A stretch of 64,000 bases of DNA from Leifsonia poae. GTDB taxonomy: Bacteria > Actinomycetota > Actinomycetes > Actinomycetales > Microbacteriaceae. The notes under the pieces are model-generated. The model did no database searches and was not told the DNA's origin. It saw only the letters and a list, made by a program, of their open reading frames with translations. Position numbers and translations under genes: made by a program. Each line of letters starts with the position of its first letter. The stretch's first letter is position 1. Below are positions 1 to 10,829 of the stretch, in pieces. The DNA lies in contig NZ_BSEN01000001.1 of NCBI RefSeq assembly GCF_027921845.1, forward strand, positions 2,079-66,078. The letters are read 5' to 3'.

Positions 1-46
1 TCGATTGCGTGTGCCGCGGGATGCGGGCGGGACGGGACGGGAGAGG

Positions 47-2995
<2,949 letters not shown>

Positions 2996-3009
2996 CGAAA
3001 GTGTCAGCC

Positions 3010-3381
3010 TTACTCGCCGGTGATGGCGGCGTACTCGTCGTAGCTCAGGAGCGTGGGGAGCTGGGTGAAGGCGACCTTCACGAGCCAGCCCTCGCCGAAC
3101 GGGTCGGTGTTGACGAGCTCGGGCGCGTCGACCACGGCGTCGTTGATCTCGGTGACGGTGCCGTCGACCGGGGCGAACAGCTCGCCGACCGACTTGGTCG
3201 ACTCGATCTCGCCGACGACCTTGCCCTCGGCGAGCGTGCTGCCCACCTCCGGAAGCTCGACGAACACGACATCGCCCAGCTTCTCCGCCGCGTAGGCGGT
3301 GATGCCGACGGTCACGGTGTCGCCATCGACGAGCACCCACTCGTGCTCGGCGGTGTACTGCAGATCCTGGGGTGCGACCAT
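3010..3381 (-). CDS. gcvH: Glycine cleavage system H protein (lipoyl carrier)
   Basis: GcvH carries the aminomethyl intermediate on a lipoylated lysine between P-, T- and L-proteins. The 123-residue product matches the family length. The lipoyl-lysine motif ESTKS puts the modified residue at Lys63, within the typical [13 protein letters not shown] context, and the N-terminus YTAEHEWV is also typical. The ATG start (MVAPQDLQ) lies two bases after the gcvT stop, with an AAAGAAG stretch as a weak ribosome site, so it is probably translated together with gcvT. GcvL is not in the window, which is usual because dihydrolipoamide dehydrogenase is shared with other complexes. Confidence 0.97.
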   Translation of the reverse strand: MVAPQDLQYTAEHEWVLVDGDTVTVGITAYAAEKLGDVVFVELPEVGSTLAEGKVVGEIESTKSVGELFAPVDGTVTEINDAVVDAPELVNTDPFGEGWLVKVAFTQLPTLLSYDEYAAITGE

Positions 3382-3383
3382 GG

Positions 3384-4553
3384 CTAGTTCTTCTTTCTGC
3401 TGTAGAAGGGAAGGGCGGTGACGGTGAAACCGAGGCGCGTGCCGCGGACGTCGACGTGCAGTTCGGTTCCCGGCCGGGCGAAGCGCGGCGCGACGTAGGC
3501 CATCGCGATGGGGACGCCGATGGTGGGAGAGAGGGCGCCGGAGGTGACGACGCCGACCTTTTCGTCGGCGCCGTCGGTCGCGTCGGTCGCGTAGACCGGG
3601 TAGCCGGCGCGGGCCGCGCGCTTGCCGTGACCCATCAGCCCCACGAGCACAGGTGCCTCGGCATCCGGGCCATCCTCGCTCGCCGCGCGGCCGACGAAGT
3701 CGGTGTCCTTGGCGAGGTTGACGACGCGGCCGAGGCCGGCCTGGGCCGGGTAGGTGTCGAGGCCGAGCTCGTGGCCGTACAACGGCATCCCGGCTTCGAG
3801 GCGGAGCGTGTCGCGGCTGGCGAGCCCGGCGGGCACCAGGCCCTGCTCGGCGCCGGCCTCCAGCAGGGCATCCCACAGCTGCCTCGCGTTGTCAGGCGCG
3901 AGGTAGAGCTCGAAGCCGTCTTCGCCCGTGTAGCCCGTACGTGCGATGAGGATCGGGTGCGACTCGTAGAGCGCGGGAAGCGACCAGTAGTACTTGAGCG
4001 ACGCGAGGCGGTCGCCGAAGTCGTCGCCGTCGTTCGCGCCGCCCTCGACCGCGAAGCCGGGGGTCGCCAGCAGGATGGAGAGGCTCGCCGGGCCCTGCAC
4101 GGCGATGAGCGCGATGTCGTCGCTCTCGTCATAGACCTCGGCGTCGAATGGGGCGGTGCGGTCGCGCAGCTCCTCGACCACCTGGTGGCGGTTGGCGGCG
4201 TTCGCGACGATCATGTACCGGTCGTCGCCGGTGCGATAGACGACGAGGTCGTCGATGATGCCGCCGGAGCGCGAGAGAAGGAGGCTGTACTTCGCCTGGT
4301 CGATGCCGATGGCCGACAGGCGTCCGGCGAGCGCGTAGTCGAGGGCTGCGCCCGCCTCGTGCCCGAGTACGAGGATCTCCGCCATGTGCGAGAGGTCGAA
4401 GAGCCCGGCCGCCGTGCGCACCGCGTGGTGCTCGGCCAGATCGCTCGAATAGCGCACCGGCATCTGCCAGCCGGCGAAGTCGGTGAAGGAGGCGCCGGCA
4501 TCCTGATGGGCGTCGTGCAGCGGTGAGAAGCGTTCCGCGTCGTTCGAGGTCAT
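3384..4553 (-). CDS. gcvT: Glycine cleavage system T protein (aminomethyltransferase)
   Basis: GcvT moves the methylene group from aminomethyl-lipoyl-GcvH to tetrahydrofolate and releases ammonia. The 389-residue product shows the folate-binding N-terminal part ([26 protein letters not shown], beginning near residue 10) and the family segment [10 protein letters not shown] take the ATG of MTSNDAERF; the open frame extends upstream into the riboswitch and that extension is not protein-like. A GGAG ribosome site lies five bases before this ATG and falls in an inverted repeat, so its accessibility may be regulated. First gene of the gcv operon. Confidence 0.97.
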   Translation of the reverse strand: MTSNDAERFSPLHDAHQDAGASFTDFAGWQMPVRYSSDLAEHHAVRTAAGLFDLSHMAEILVLGHEAGAALDYALAGRLSAIGIDQAKYSLLLSRSGGIIDDLVVYRTGDDRYMIVANAANRHQVVEELRDRTAPFDAEVYDESDDIALIAVQGPASLSILLATPGFAVEGGANDGDDFGDRLASLKYYWSLPALYESHPILIARTGYTGEDGFELYLAPDNARQLWDALLEAGAEQGLVPAGLASRDTLRLEAGMPLYGHELGLDTYPAQAGLGRVVNLAKDTDFVGRAASEDGPDAEAPVLVGLMGHGKRAARAGYPVYATDATDGADEKVGVVTSGALSPTIGVPIAMAYVAPRFARPGTELHVDVRGTRLGFTVTALPFYSRKKN

Positions 4554-4619
4554 GAGTTCTCCGGTTCCGCCGGCCGTCGCCGGGAGTTGGGCGCTCGCCT
4601 TTCGGCGGCGTGAGAACTC
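4554..4619 (-). promoter_or_regulatory. Inverted repeat that can mask the gcvT ribosome site
   Basis: On the minus strand GAGTTCTC just after the second aptamer is perfectly complementary to GAGAACTC, which overlaps the GGAG ribosome site and ends at the gcvT ATG. Pairing the two would hide the ribosome site, so this looks like a translational expression platform for the riboswitch. A small hairpin (GCC..GGC) lies between the arms. No U-tract terminator is visible here. Seen in sequence; the switching mechanism is inference. Confidence 0.6.
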
Positions 4620-4815
4620 CCCCTCTGTCATCCGGCCTGAGAGTTTCACCGCGCACAGGCGCGGCTTTCACCGTGGGCGAGAACAGCGTTGGTGCGCTGC
4701 TCTGCTTTTCAGAGTGGCCAGTCCGATGCGGTACGCGTACCTGAGAGATTGTCGGGGAGGATTGCTCCTTCGGTGCCGGTGACGCACGCTCTGCGCTCCG
4801 GCTCTCCCGCATCGG
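4617..4815 (-). ncRNA. Tandem glycine riboswitch ahead of gcvT
   Basis: Read on the minus strand, two glycine-aptamer cores follow one another. The first runs from GGGAGAG near 4808 through CACCGAAGGAGCAA (complement of about 4762-4776) to CTCTCAGG (4740-4747). The second ends with GTGAAACTCTCAGG (4636-4643). These are hallmark conserved blocks of the Rfam glycine riboswitch, and placement in front of gcvT-gcvH-gcvP is the classic context, where glycine turns expression on. Boundaries are approximate, by motif rather than a covariance model. The rest of the gene-free interval 4554-5053 holds the expression platform and the promoter of the divergent NAD operon. Confidence 0.93.
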
Positions 4816-4997
4816 CCTCGATGGCCCAGTATTCAGTTGCACTCGCCGTCCGCGCGCAGGCGCGAACGAAGCCAGCATATCCGACCGCGGCCCCGAATCC
4901 GGACCATCGTGGGGCGGGATGCCGGCGCGAATGCGGCCGGATGCGCACCGCCTGTTCACCGGATGTCGCCGCGCGTTTGGAGTTCTGGTCGAGATGA

Positions 4998-5035
4998 CAC
5001 TAAGATCGGATCACACTTAGGGTCATTCTGACTCT
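4998..5035. promoter_or_regulatory. Candidate NrtR operator upstream of the NAD operon
   Basis: The interval holds CACTAAG (4998-5004) facing CTTAG (5016-5020), and next to it AGGGTCA-TTC-TGACTCT (5019-5035), a near-perfect inverted repeat with one mismatch. It lies 19 bases before the regulator start codon, between the gcv riboswitch and the nad operon, where an autoregulating NrtR would bind. I cannot align it with a published NrtR consensus from memory, so the assignment rests on position and symmetry. Confidence 0.5.
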
Positions 5036-5053
5036 TACCCGGATGGAGCGGCG

Positions 5054-5863
5054 ATGTCGTCCAGCGAGAACCCAGAGGCACGGGCGCACGAGCCGGTGAG
5101 CGCGCTGCTCGCCGTCTCGACGGTCATCTTCGCGCTGCGCACGGACGAGCAGACGGGCGACGTGCCGCAGGTGTGGCTGCCGCTCGTGCGACGCATCCGG
5201 AGCCCGTTCGAGGGGCGCTGGGCCCTGCCGGGCGGCCCGCTGCACCTGGATGAGGACCTCCCGTTCGCGGCGGCCCGCACCCTGCATGACACGACCGGTC
5301 TGCGCCCGCGCTACCTCGAGCAGCTCTACGCGTTCGGCGACGTGCGCCGCTCGACCGCGGCGGACCGCGTGGTGTCGATCGTGTACTGGGCCCTGGTGCG
5401 CAGCGACGAGGCGTCGCGGGCGAGCGTGGGCGAGAACGTGCGCTGGTTCCCCGCGGACGACCTGCCCGAGCTGGCCTTCGACCACAATCTCATCGTCGAC
5501 TACGCCCTCTGGCGGCTCCGCACCAAGATGGAGTACAGCCGCATCGCGCACGCCTTCCTCGGCGAGACTTTCACGCTCGCCCAGCTGCGCGAGGTGCACG
5601 AAGCCGTACTCGGCCGTGCGCTCGATCCGGCGAACTTCCGGCGCACCATCGAGGGCTCGGGAACCGTGGTCGCCACCGACCAGTACCTCACCGGCACGCG
5701 TCACCGGCCGCCGCGTCTCTACCGCTACAACGGCTCGATCGACCTCGCCGACCAGGGGCCCCTCCCCCGTCAGCGCCACCCGTTCGACGCACCACCAACC
5801 GCAACAGGCAGCACCGCAACAGGCAGTACCTCATCGGAAGAAGACGAAGGACACGCGAAATGA
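5054..5863 (+). CDS. nrtR: NrtR-type transcriptional regulator of NAD synthesis (Nudix domain plus winged helix)
   Basis: NrtR proteins couple a Nudix-like domain that senses ADP-ribose-type NAD metabolites to a C-terminal winged-helix DNA-binding domain and usually repress NAD genes. The Nudix fold spans roughly residues 15-150; the Nudix-box region (about 61-83) is degraded, with RTLHDT where active hydrolases have the REUxEE core, which favours a sensor over an enzyme. The winged helix follows at about 160-240 (FTLAQLREVHEAVLG). The tail is rich in Thr, Ser and Gly, with a short repeat TATGSTATGS. It overlaps nadA by four bases, which strongly supports the role. GGAG precedes the ATG. Confidence 0.88.
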   Translation: MSSSENPEARAHEPVSALLAVSTVIFALRTDEQTGDVPQVWLPLVRRIRSPFEGRWALPGGPLHLDEDLPFAAARTLHDTTGLRPRYLEQLYAFGDVRRSTAADRVVSIVYWALVRSDEASRASVGENVRWFPADDLPELAFDHNLIVDYALWRLRTKMEYSRIAHAFLGETFTLAQLREVHEAVLGRALDPANFRRTIEGSGTVVATDQYLTGTRHRPPRLYRYNGSIDLADQGPLPRQRHPFDAPPTATGSTATGSTSSEEDEGHAK

Positions 5864-7158
5864 GCATCACCGCCTCGGTCGACACCACCATCCAGCTCAT
5901 CGCGCGCGGCGAGCTCGAGGGCGACACCTGCACCCCCGACCTGGTCGAAGCGCCCTGGGAGTTCGACTCGCTGCTCCCGTCGTACGGTCCCGGCGCCTCC
6001 ATGGCCGACCCGATCCCCGCCGCCGCGCCGCGCCAGGGCGAGCTGCCGGAGGAGTACCGCACGGCGAGCCCGGAGGAACTGCACGACCGCATCATGGCGG
6101 CGAAGGCGACGCTCGGCGACCGCGTCGTGACACTCGGCCACTTCTACCAGCGCGACGAGGTCGTGCAGTACGCGGATTTCGTCGGAGATTCGTTCCAGCT
6201 CGCGAACGCCGCGAAGGCGAAGCCGGAGGCCGAGGCGATCGTCTTCTGCGGCGTGCACTTCATGGCCGAGACGGCCGACATCATCTCGCGCCCGGAGCAG
6301 GCGGTCATCCTCCCCAACCTCGCAGCAGGCTGCTCGATGGCCGACATGGCCGACATCGACTCGGTCACCGAGTGCTGGGAGCAGCTCGAGGCGCTGTACG
6401 GAACGGAGCCGGATGCCCAGGGACGCGTCCCGGTCATCCCGGTGACCTACATGAACTCGTCGGCCGCGCTCAAAGGCTTCTGCGGCGAGCACGGCGGCAT
6501 CGTCTGCACCTCGTCGAACGCCGAGACCGTGCTGAAGTGGGCGCTCGAGCGCGGCCAGCGCGTGCTCTTCTTCCCTGATCAGCACCTCGGGCGCAACACC
6601 GCTAAGGCGATGGGCGTCCCGGTCGAGCAGATGCCGCTGTGGAACCCGCGCAAGGCGTTCGGCGGCAACGACGTCGAGACGCTGTCCGACGCGCGCGTCA
6701 TCCTGTGGCACGGCTTCTGCTCGGTGCACAAGCGCTTCACCGTCGGCCAGATCGAGCAGGCGCGTGCCGAGCATCCGGGTGTGCGGGTCATCGTGCACCC
6801 CGAGTGCCCGATGCCGGTCGTCGACGCCGCGGACGAGTACGGCTCGACCGACTACATCGTCAAGGCGATCCAGGCCGCGCCGGCCGGCTCCACCTTCGCG
6901 ATCGGCACCGAGATCAACCTGGTGCAGCGGCTGGCCGCCGAGTACCCGCAGCACACGATCTTCTGCCTCGACGCGGTGGTGTGCCCGTGCTCGACGATGT
7001 ACCGCATCCACCCGGGGTACCTGGCCTGGGTGCTCGAGGGACTGGTGCACGGCGAGGTCCTCAACCGCATCACGGTGCCGGCCGACGTGGCCGTGCCCGC
7101 CCGCGTCGCGCTGGAGCGGATGCTCGCGGCACGTCCCGACACGACGATGGCGGCCTGA
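5860..7158 (+). CDS. nadA: Quinolinate synthase
   Basis: NadA condenses iminoaspartate from NadB with dihydroxyacetone phosphate to give quinolinate and needs a 4Fe-4S cluster. The 432-residue product has the conserved GHFYQRDEVVQYADFVGDS start of the first domain, and likely cluster ligands at Cys130 (FCGVHFM), Cys216 (IVCTSSN) and Cys375 or Cys377 (VVCPCSTM). HPECPMPV is another family signature. The ATG overlaps the nrtR stop (ATGA) and nadB begins two bases after its stop, so these genes form one transcript. Length and N-terminal extension fit actinobacterial NadA. Confidence 0.96.
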   Translation: MSITASVDTTIQLIARGELEGDTCTPDLVEAPWEFDSLLPSYGPGASMADPIPAAAPRQGELPEEYRTASPEELHDRIMAAKATLGDRVVTLGHFYQRDEVVQYADFVGDSFQLANAAKAKPEAEAIVFCGVHFMAETADIISRPEQAVILPNLAAGCSMADMADIDSVTECWEQLEALYGTEPDAQGRVPVIPVTYMNSSAALKGFCGEHGGIVCTSSNAETVLKWALERGQRVLFFPDQHLGRNTAKAMGVPVEQMPLWNPRKAFGGNDVETLSDARVILWHGFCSVHKRFTVGQIEQARAEHPGVRVIVHPECPMPVVDAADEYGSTDYIVKAIQAAPAGSTFAIGTEINLVQRLAAEYPQHTIFCLDAVVCPCSTMYRIHPGYLAWVLEGLVHGEVLNRITVPADVAVPARVALERMLAARPDTTMAA

Positions 7159-7159
7159 C

Positions 7160-8725
7160 ATGGCCGACATCGTGGTGGTCGGCAGCGGCGTCGCCGGGCT
7201 CGTCGCCGCCCTGGAGGCGAGCCGCCGCCACCGGGTGACGGTCGTCACGAAGGCCGAGCTGTCGGAGAGCAACACGGCGTACGCCCAGGGCGGGATCGCT
7301 GCTGCCGTGTTCCCCGACGACACGGTCGAGGCGCACATCGCCGACACCCTCCGCGCCGGCGCCGGACTGGCCGTGCCGGAAGCCGTCGAGGTGCTCTGCG
7401 CGGAGGGTCCCGCGCGCATCCGCGATCTGATCGCGTTCGGCGTGGCCTTCGACCGCGCGGGAGACGAGCTCGCCCGCGGGCTCGAGGCCGCGCACTCGTC
7501 GGCCCGCGTGCTGCACGCCGGCGGCGACGCGACGGGGGCGGAGATCGAGCGGGCGCTCGTGCGCTCCGTGCTGGCCTCGGCGGCCCGGGTGGTCGAGCAC
7601 GCGTTCCTCACGGAGATCGTCGTCGGCGACGGTACGGTGCGGGGCGTGGTGGTCTCGCGCGACGACGGCACGCTCGAGACACTCGAGGCCGACGCCGTGA
7701 TCCTGGCGAGCGGCGGCGCAGGCCGGCTCTACGCGCACACGACGAATCCGGCGGTCACCACCGGCGACGGCGTCGCCGCCGCCTGGCGCGCCGGAGCCGC
7801 CCTGGCCGACCTCGAGTTCTACCAGTTCCATCCGACCGCCCTGGCCACCGGGGGCTCGTTCCTCATCTCGGAGGCCGTGCGCGGTGAGGGCGCGGTGCTG
7901 CTCAACCGGACGGGCGAGCGGTTCATGCTCGACGTGCATCCGGATGCCGAACTCGCCCCGCGCGATGTGGTCGCCCGCGGGATCGCCGTCGAGATGGCCG
8001 CACAGGACGGCGAGCCGGTGCTGCTCGACGCGACAGCCCTCGGCGCCGACTTCCTGGCGCGGCGCTTCCCGACGATCGACGCGGCCTGCCGGGCGGCCGG
8101 GCTCGACTGGTCGCGGCAGCCGATCCCGGTGACGCCGGCGGCCCACTACTGGATGGGCGGCGTCGCCTCCGACACGGCCGGGCGCACCACCCTCCCGGGC
8201 CTGTACGCGGTCGGCGAGGTGGCCTGCACGGGCGCGCACGGCGCGAACCGGCTCGCCTCGAACTCGCTGCTGGAGAGCATCGTCTTCGCACATCGCGCCG
8301 CAGCCGACCTCGCCGACGGCGTGCCTGCGCAGGCCGAGTGGGGCGGCCCGACCTGGCTCCGCGACGCAGGCAACGCGACCATCGTGCCGCTCGCCACGGC
8401 CCCGGATGCGACGACCGTCGACCGCGCCGCCCTCCAGGCCCTGCTCTGGGAGGCCGCCGGTCTCCATCGCACCCGCGAGACGCTCGAACGCGCCCGCCTG
8501 CGACTCGCGCAGTGGACGGCGGCGGACGCCCCTGCCGGCCGCGCCGAACGGGAAGACGCCAACCTGCTCGACCTCGCGCGCCTGGTGGTCGACGCCGCCC
8601 TCTCGCGGGAGGAGTCGCGCGGCGCGCACTTCCGTTCCGATTTCCCCTTCCCCGCCGCCGGACCCGCACGCCATTCGGTGAGCGGTACGGTAGCGGCCGA
8701 CACCGAGGTGACCGTTCCATGCTGA
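7160..8725 (+). CDS. nadB: L-aspartate oxidase
   Basis: NadB is a flavoenzyme that oxidises L-aspartate to iminoaspartate, the substrate of NadA. The 521-residue protein starts with the FAD-binding GSGVAG glycine pattern (residues 8-13), followed by the family motif SNTAYAQGGIAAA, and later has HPTAL and the GLYAVGEVACTGAHGANRLASNSLLE flavin-binding block. The ATG (MADIVVVG) sits one base after nadA; longer upstream reading runs through nadA in another frame. It overlaps nadC by seven bases, consistent with translational coupling. Confidence 0.96.
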   Translation: MADIVVVGSGVAGLVAALEASRRHRVTVVTKAELSESNTAYAQGGIAAAVFPDDTVEAHIADTLRAGAGLAVPEAVEVLCAEGPARIRDLIAFGVAFDRAGDELARGLEAAHSSARVLHAGGDATGAEIERALVRSVLASAARVVEHAFLTEIVVGDGTVRGVVVSRDDGTLETLEADAVILASGGAGRLYAHTTNPAVTTGDGVAAAWRAGAALADLEFYQFHPTALATGGSFLISEAVRGEGAVLLNRTGERFMLDVHPDAELAPRDVVARGIAVEMAAQDGEPVLLDATALGADFLARRFPTIDAACRAAGLDWSRQPIPVTPAAHYWMGGVASDTAGRTTLPGLYAVGEVACTGAHGANRLASNSLLESIVFAHRAAADLADGVPAQAEWGGPTWLRDAGNATIVPLATAPDATTVDRAALQALLWEAAGLHRTRETLERARLRLAQWTAADAPAGRAEREDANLLDLARLVVDAALSREESRGAHFRSDFPFPAAGPARHSVSGTVAADTEVTVPC

Positions 8726-9591
8726 CCACTCAGATCATCGAGACGGTCGTGCGCGCCGCTCTGACCGAGGACGCGCCCTGGGGCGACATCACCTCCGAAC
8801 TCCTCATTCCCGAATCGGCATATGCCACGGCCCGCCTGGCCGCGCGCGAGCCCGGCACCTTCTCCGGCGGCGCCGTCTTCGCCGCGGCCATGACCCTGAC
8901 GGACCCCGCCATCACCGTGGAACTCGCGGTCGCGGACGGCGACGTCTTCGAGGCGGGCGACACCCTCGCGACCGTCAGCGGTCCGGCCCGCTCGGTGCTC
9001 CAGGCCGAACGCGTCGCGCTCAACCTCGTGCAGCGGATGAGCGGGATAGCGACCCTCACGGCGCAGTACGTGCGGGAGGCGGCCCACACCTCCGCGCGGA
9101 TCGTCGACACCCGCAAGACGACGCCGGGCCTCCGCGCGTTCGAGCGGCATGCCGTGCGCTCCGGCGGCGGCCACAATCACCGGTTCTCCCTCTCCGACGC
9201 GGTGATGGCGAAAGACAACCACCTCGCGGTGCTCACCGCGTCATCCGGTCTGTCGGTGACGGATGCGCTGCTCGCCGTGCGTGCGCAGCTCTCGCACACG
9301 ACACACCTGGAGGTCGAGGTCGACCGCATCGACCAGATCGCCCCGGTGCTCGCCGCGGGCGTGGACACGATCATGCTCGACAACTTCTCGATCGAAGAGC
9401 TGCGCGAAGGCGTCGCGATCATCGGCGGCCGCGCGGTCGTCGAGGCGAGCGGAAACGTCAACCTCTCCACCGTGCGGCACATCGCCGAGACGGGCGTCGA
9501 CGTGATCTCGGTGGGCGCGCTCACGCACAGCGTCCGGTCGCTCGACCTCGGGCTCGACGTGATCGTGGCCGGGGAGCCGGCGACGCCGTGA
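8719..9591 (+). CDS. nadC: Nicotinate-nucleotide pyrophosphorylase (carboxylating), QPRTase
   Basis: NadC joins quinolinate and PRPP to nicotinate mononucleotide with loss of CO2. The 290-residue product shows EDAPWGDITSE at the start, the substrate-binding DTRKTTPGLRAFERHAVRSGG and HNHRFSL segments, and the C-terminal TIM-barrel motifs DTIMLDNFS and EASGNV. The ATG lies within the end of nadB; the following desulfurase starts at a GTG that overlaps its stop (GTGA). Fourth gene of the NAD operon. Confidence 0.96.
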   Translation: MLTTQIIETVVRAALTEDAPWGDITSELLIPESAYATARLAAREPGTFSGGAVFAAAMTLTDPAITVELAVADGDVFEAGDTLATVSGPARSVLQAERVALNLVQRMSGIATLTAQYVREAAHTSARIVDTRKTTPGLRAFERHAVRSGGGHNHRFSLSDAVMAKDNHLAVLTASSGLSVTDALLAVRAQLSHTTHLEVEVDRIDQIAPVLAAGVDTIMLDNFSIEELREGVAIIGGRAVVEASGNVNLSTVRHIAETGVDVISVGALTHSVRSLDLGLDVIVAGEPATP

Positions 9592-10730
9592 TCTACCTCG
9601 ACGCGGCGGCCACCTCTGCGGTCCGCCGCGAGGTGCTCGAAGCGATGTGGCCGTATCTCACCGGCGACTTCGGCAACCCGTCGAGCCACCACACCGTCGG
9701 CGAGTCGGCGGCCCGGGCGTTGGCGGATGCCCGCGCGACCGTCGCGCAGTGGCTGGGCTGCCGGGCGTCGGAGGTCACCTTCACCTCGGGTGGGACGGAG
9801 GCGGACAACCTCGCGATCAAGGGGATCGCCCTGGCATCGCCACGCGGGCGGCACATCGTGACGACGCCGATCGAGCACGAGGCCGTTCTCGAATCGGTCG
9901 ACTACCTGGTGCGGCACCACGGCTTCACCGTGACCACGGTGACGGTCGGCCCCGACGGGCTCGTCGATCCCGCCGTCTTCGCCGCCGCGCTGCGCCCCGA
10001 CACCACGCTCGCGAGCGTGATGCTCGCCAACAACGAGGTGGGCACCGTTCAGCCGATCTCCGAACTGGCCGCGCTGGCGCACCGGCACGGCATCCCGTTC
10101 CACACCGACGCCGTGCAGGCGGCCGGCTGGCTCGACCTCGACGTGAAGACGCTCGGCGTCGACGCCCTCAGCGTGTCCGGGCACAAGATCGGGGCGCCGA
10201 AGGGCATCGGGGCGCTCTATGCGAGCGGCCGGCTTCCCGTCGAACCCGTGCTGCACGGAGGCGGCCAGGAACGCGGGCGCCGTTCGGGCACCGAGAACGT
10301 GGCGGGAGCGGTCGCGCTCGCCACGGCCGCCCGCCTCGCACTCGCGTCGCGCGCTGAGAACGCGGCTCGGGCGACAGCGGCGCGCGAGGCCTTCGTCGCC
10401 GCCGTGCTCGCCCAGGTGCCGGATGCGCGACTCACCGGGCACCCGTCGTCGCGGCTTCCCGGCGTGGCGTCGTTCGTGTTCCCCGGCACCAACGGCGAGA
10501 CGGTGCTGCTCGAACTGGAGCGGCGTGGGATCGTCTCGTCGAGCGGGTCGGCATGCGCCGCTGGGAGCGACGATGCCTCGCACGTGCTTCTCGCGCTCGG
10601 CGTCGACGAGGATCTGGCGCGCACGGCGGTGCGGTTCTCCTGGGGACCGGAAGTGGACGAAGCGGCGCTGGTCGCCGTCGCCCCTGCTGTCGCCGATGCG
10701 GTGCGCACCGTGGCGGGCCTCGGCCGCTGA
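9588..10730 (+). CDS. nadS: Cysteine desulfurase of the NAD operon (NadS/IscS-like)
   Basis: A class V, PLP-dependent cysteine desulfurase of 380 residues. The Schiff-base lysine is Lys200 in SVSGHKIGAPKG and the persulfide cysteine is Cys323 in SSGSACAAGS; TGGTEADN-like binding residues appear as SGGTEADNLAIKG. Its place directly behind nadA-nadB-nadC, with a four-base overlap, points to the NadS role of supplying sulfur for the NadA iron-sulfur cluster rather than general housekeeping. The start is GTG at the overlap. A broader IscS function cannot be excluded. Confidence 0.88.
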   Translation: MIYLDAAATSAVRREVLEAMWPYLTGDFGNPSSHHTVGESAARALADARATVAQWLGCRASEVTFTSGGTEADNLAIKGIALASPRGRHIVTTPIEHEAVLESVDYLVRHHGFTVTTVTVGPDGLVDPAVFAAALRPDTTLASVMLANNEVGTVQPISELAALAHRHGIPFHTDAVQAAGWLDLDVKTLGVDALSVSGHKIGAPKGIGALYASGRLPVEPVLHGGGQERGRRSGTENVAGAVALATAARLALASRAENAARATAAREAFVAAVLAQVPDARLTGHPSSRLPGVASFVFPGTNGETVLLELERRGIVSSSGSACAAGSDDASHVLLALGVDEDLARTAVRFSWGPEVDEAALVAVAPAVADAVRTVAGLGR

Positions 10731-10816
10731 CCCGCAATGCGAATGCATGGGTTACGCGGAGAGTGAACGGACCGATCGTTTACCTCGACGAAACCCCGGA
10801 TGTCGGCACCCGTCGA

Positions 10817-10822
10817 TACTGT
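10817..10822 (+). promoter_or_regulatory. -10 box TACTGT, leaderless-type, of the DHA2 exporter
   Basis: TACTGT ends seven bases before the GTG at 10830, the spacing expected when transcription starts at or next to the start codon. There is no good ribosome site ahead of that GTG, nor ahead of the alternative ATG at 10800. Confidence 0.5.
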
Positions 10823-10829
10823 GGAACGC

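Noticed and set aside
1-46. Gene or terminator at the left edge
   Set aside because: Only 46 bases of GC-rich sequence with short GGGACGGGAC repeats; nothing can be supported.
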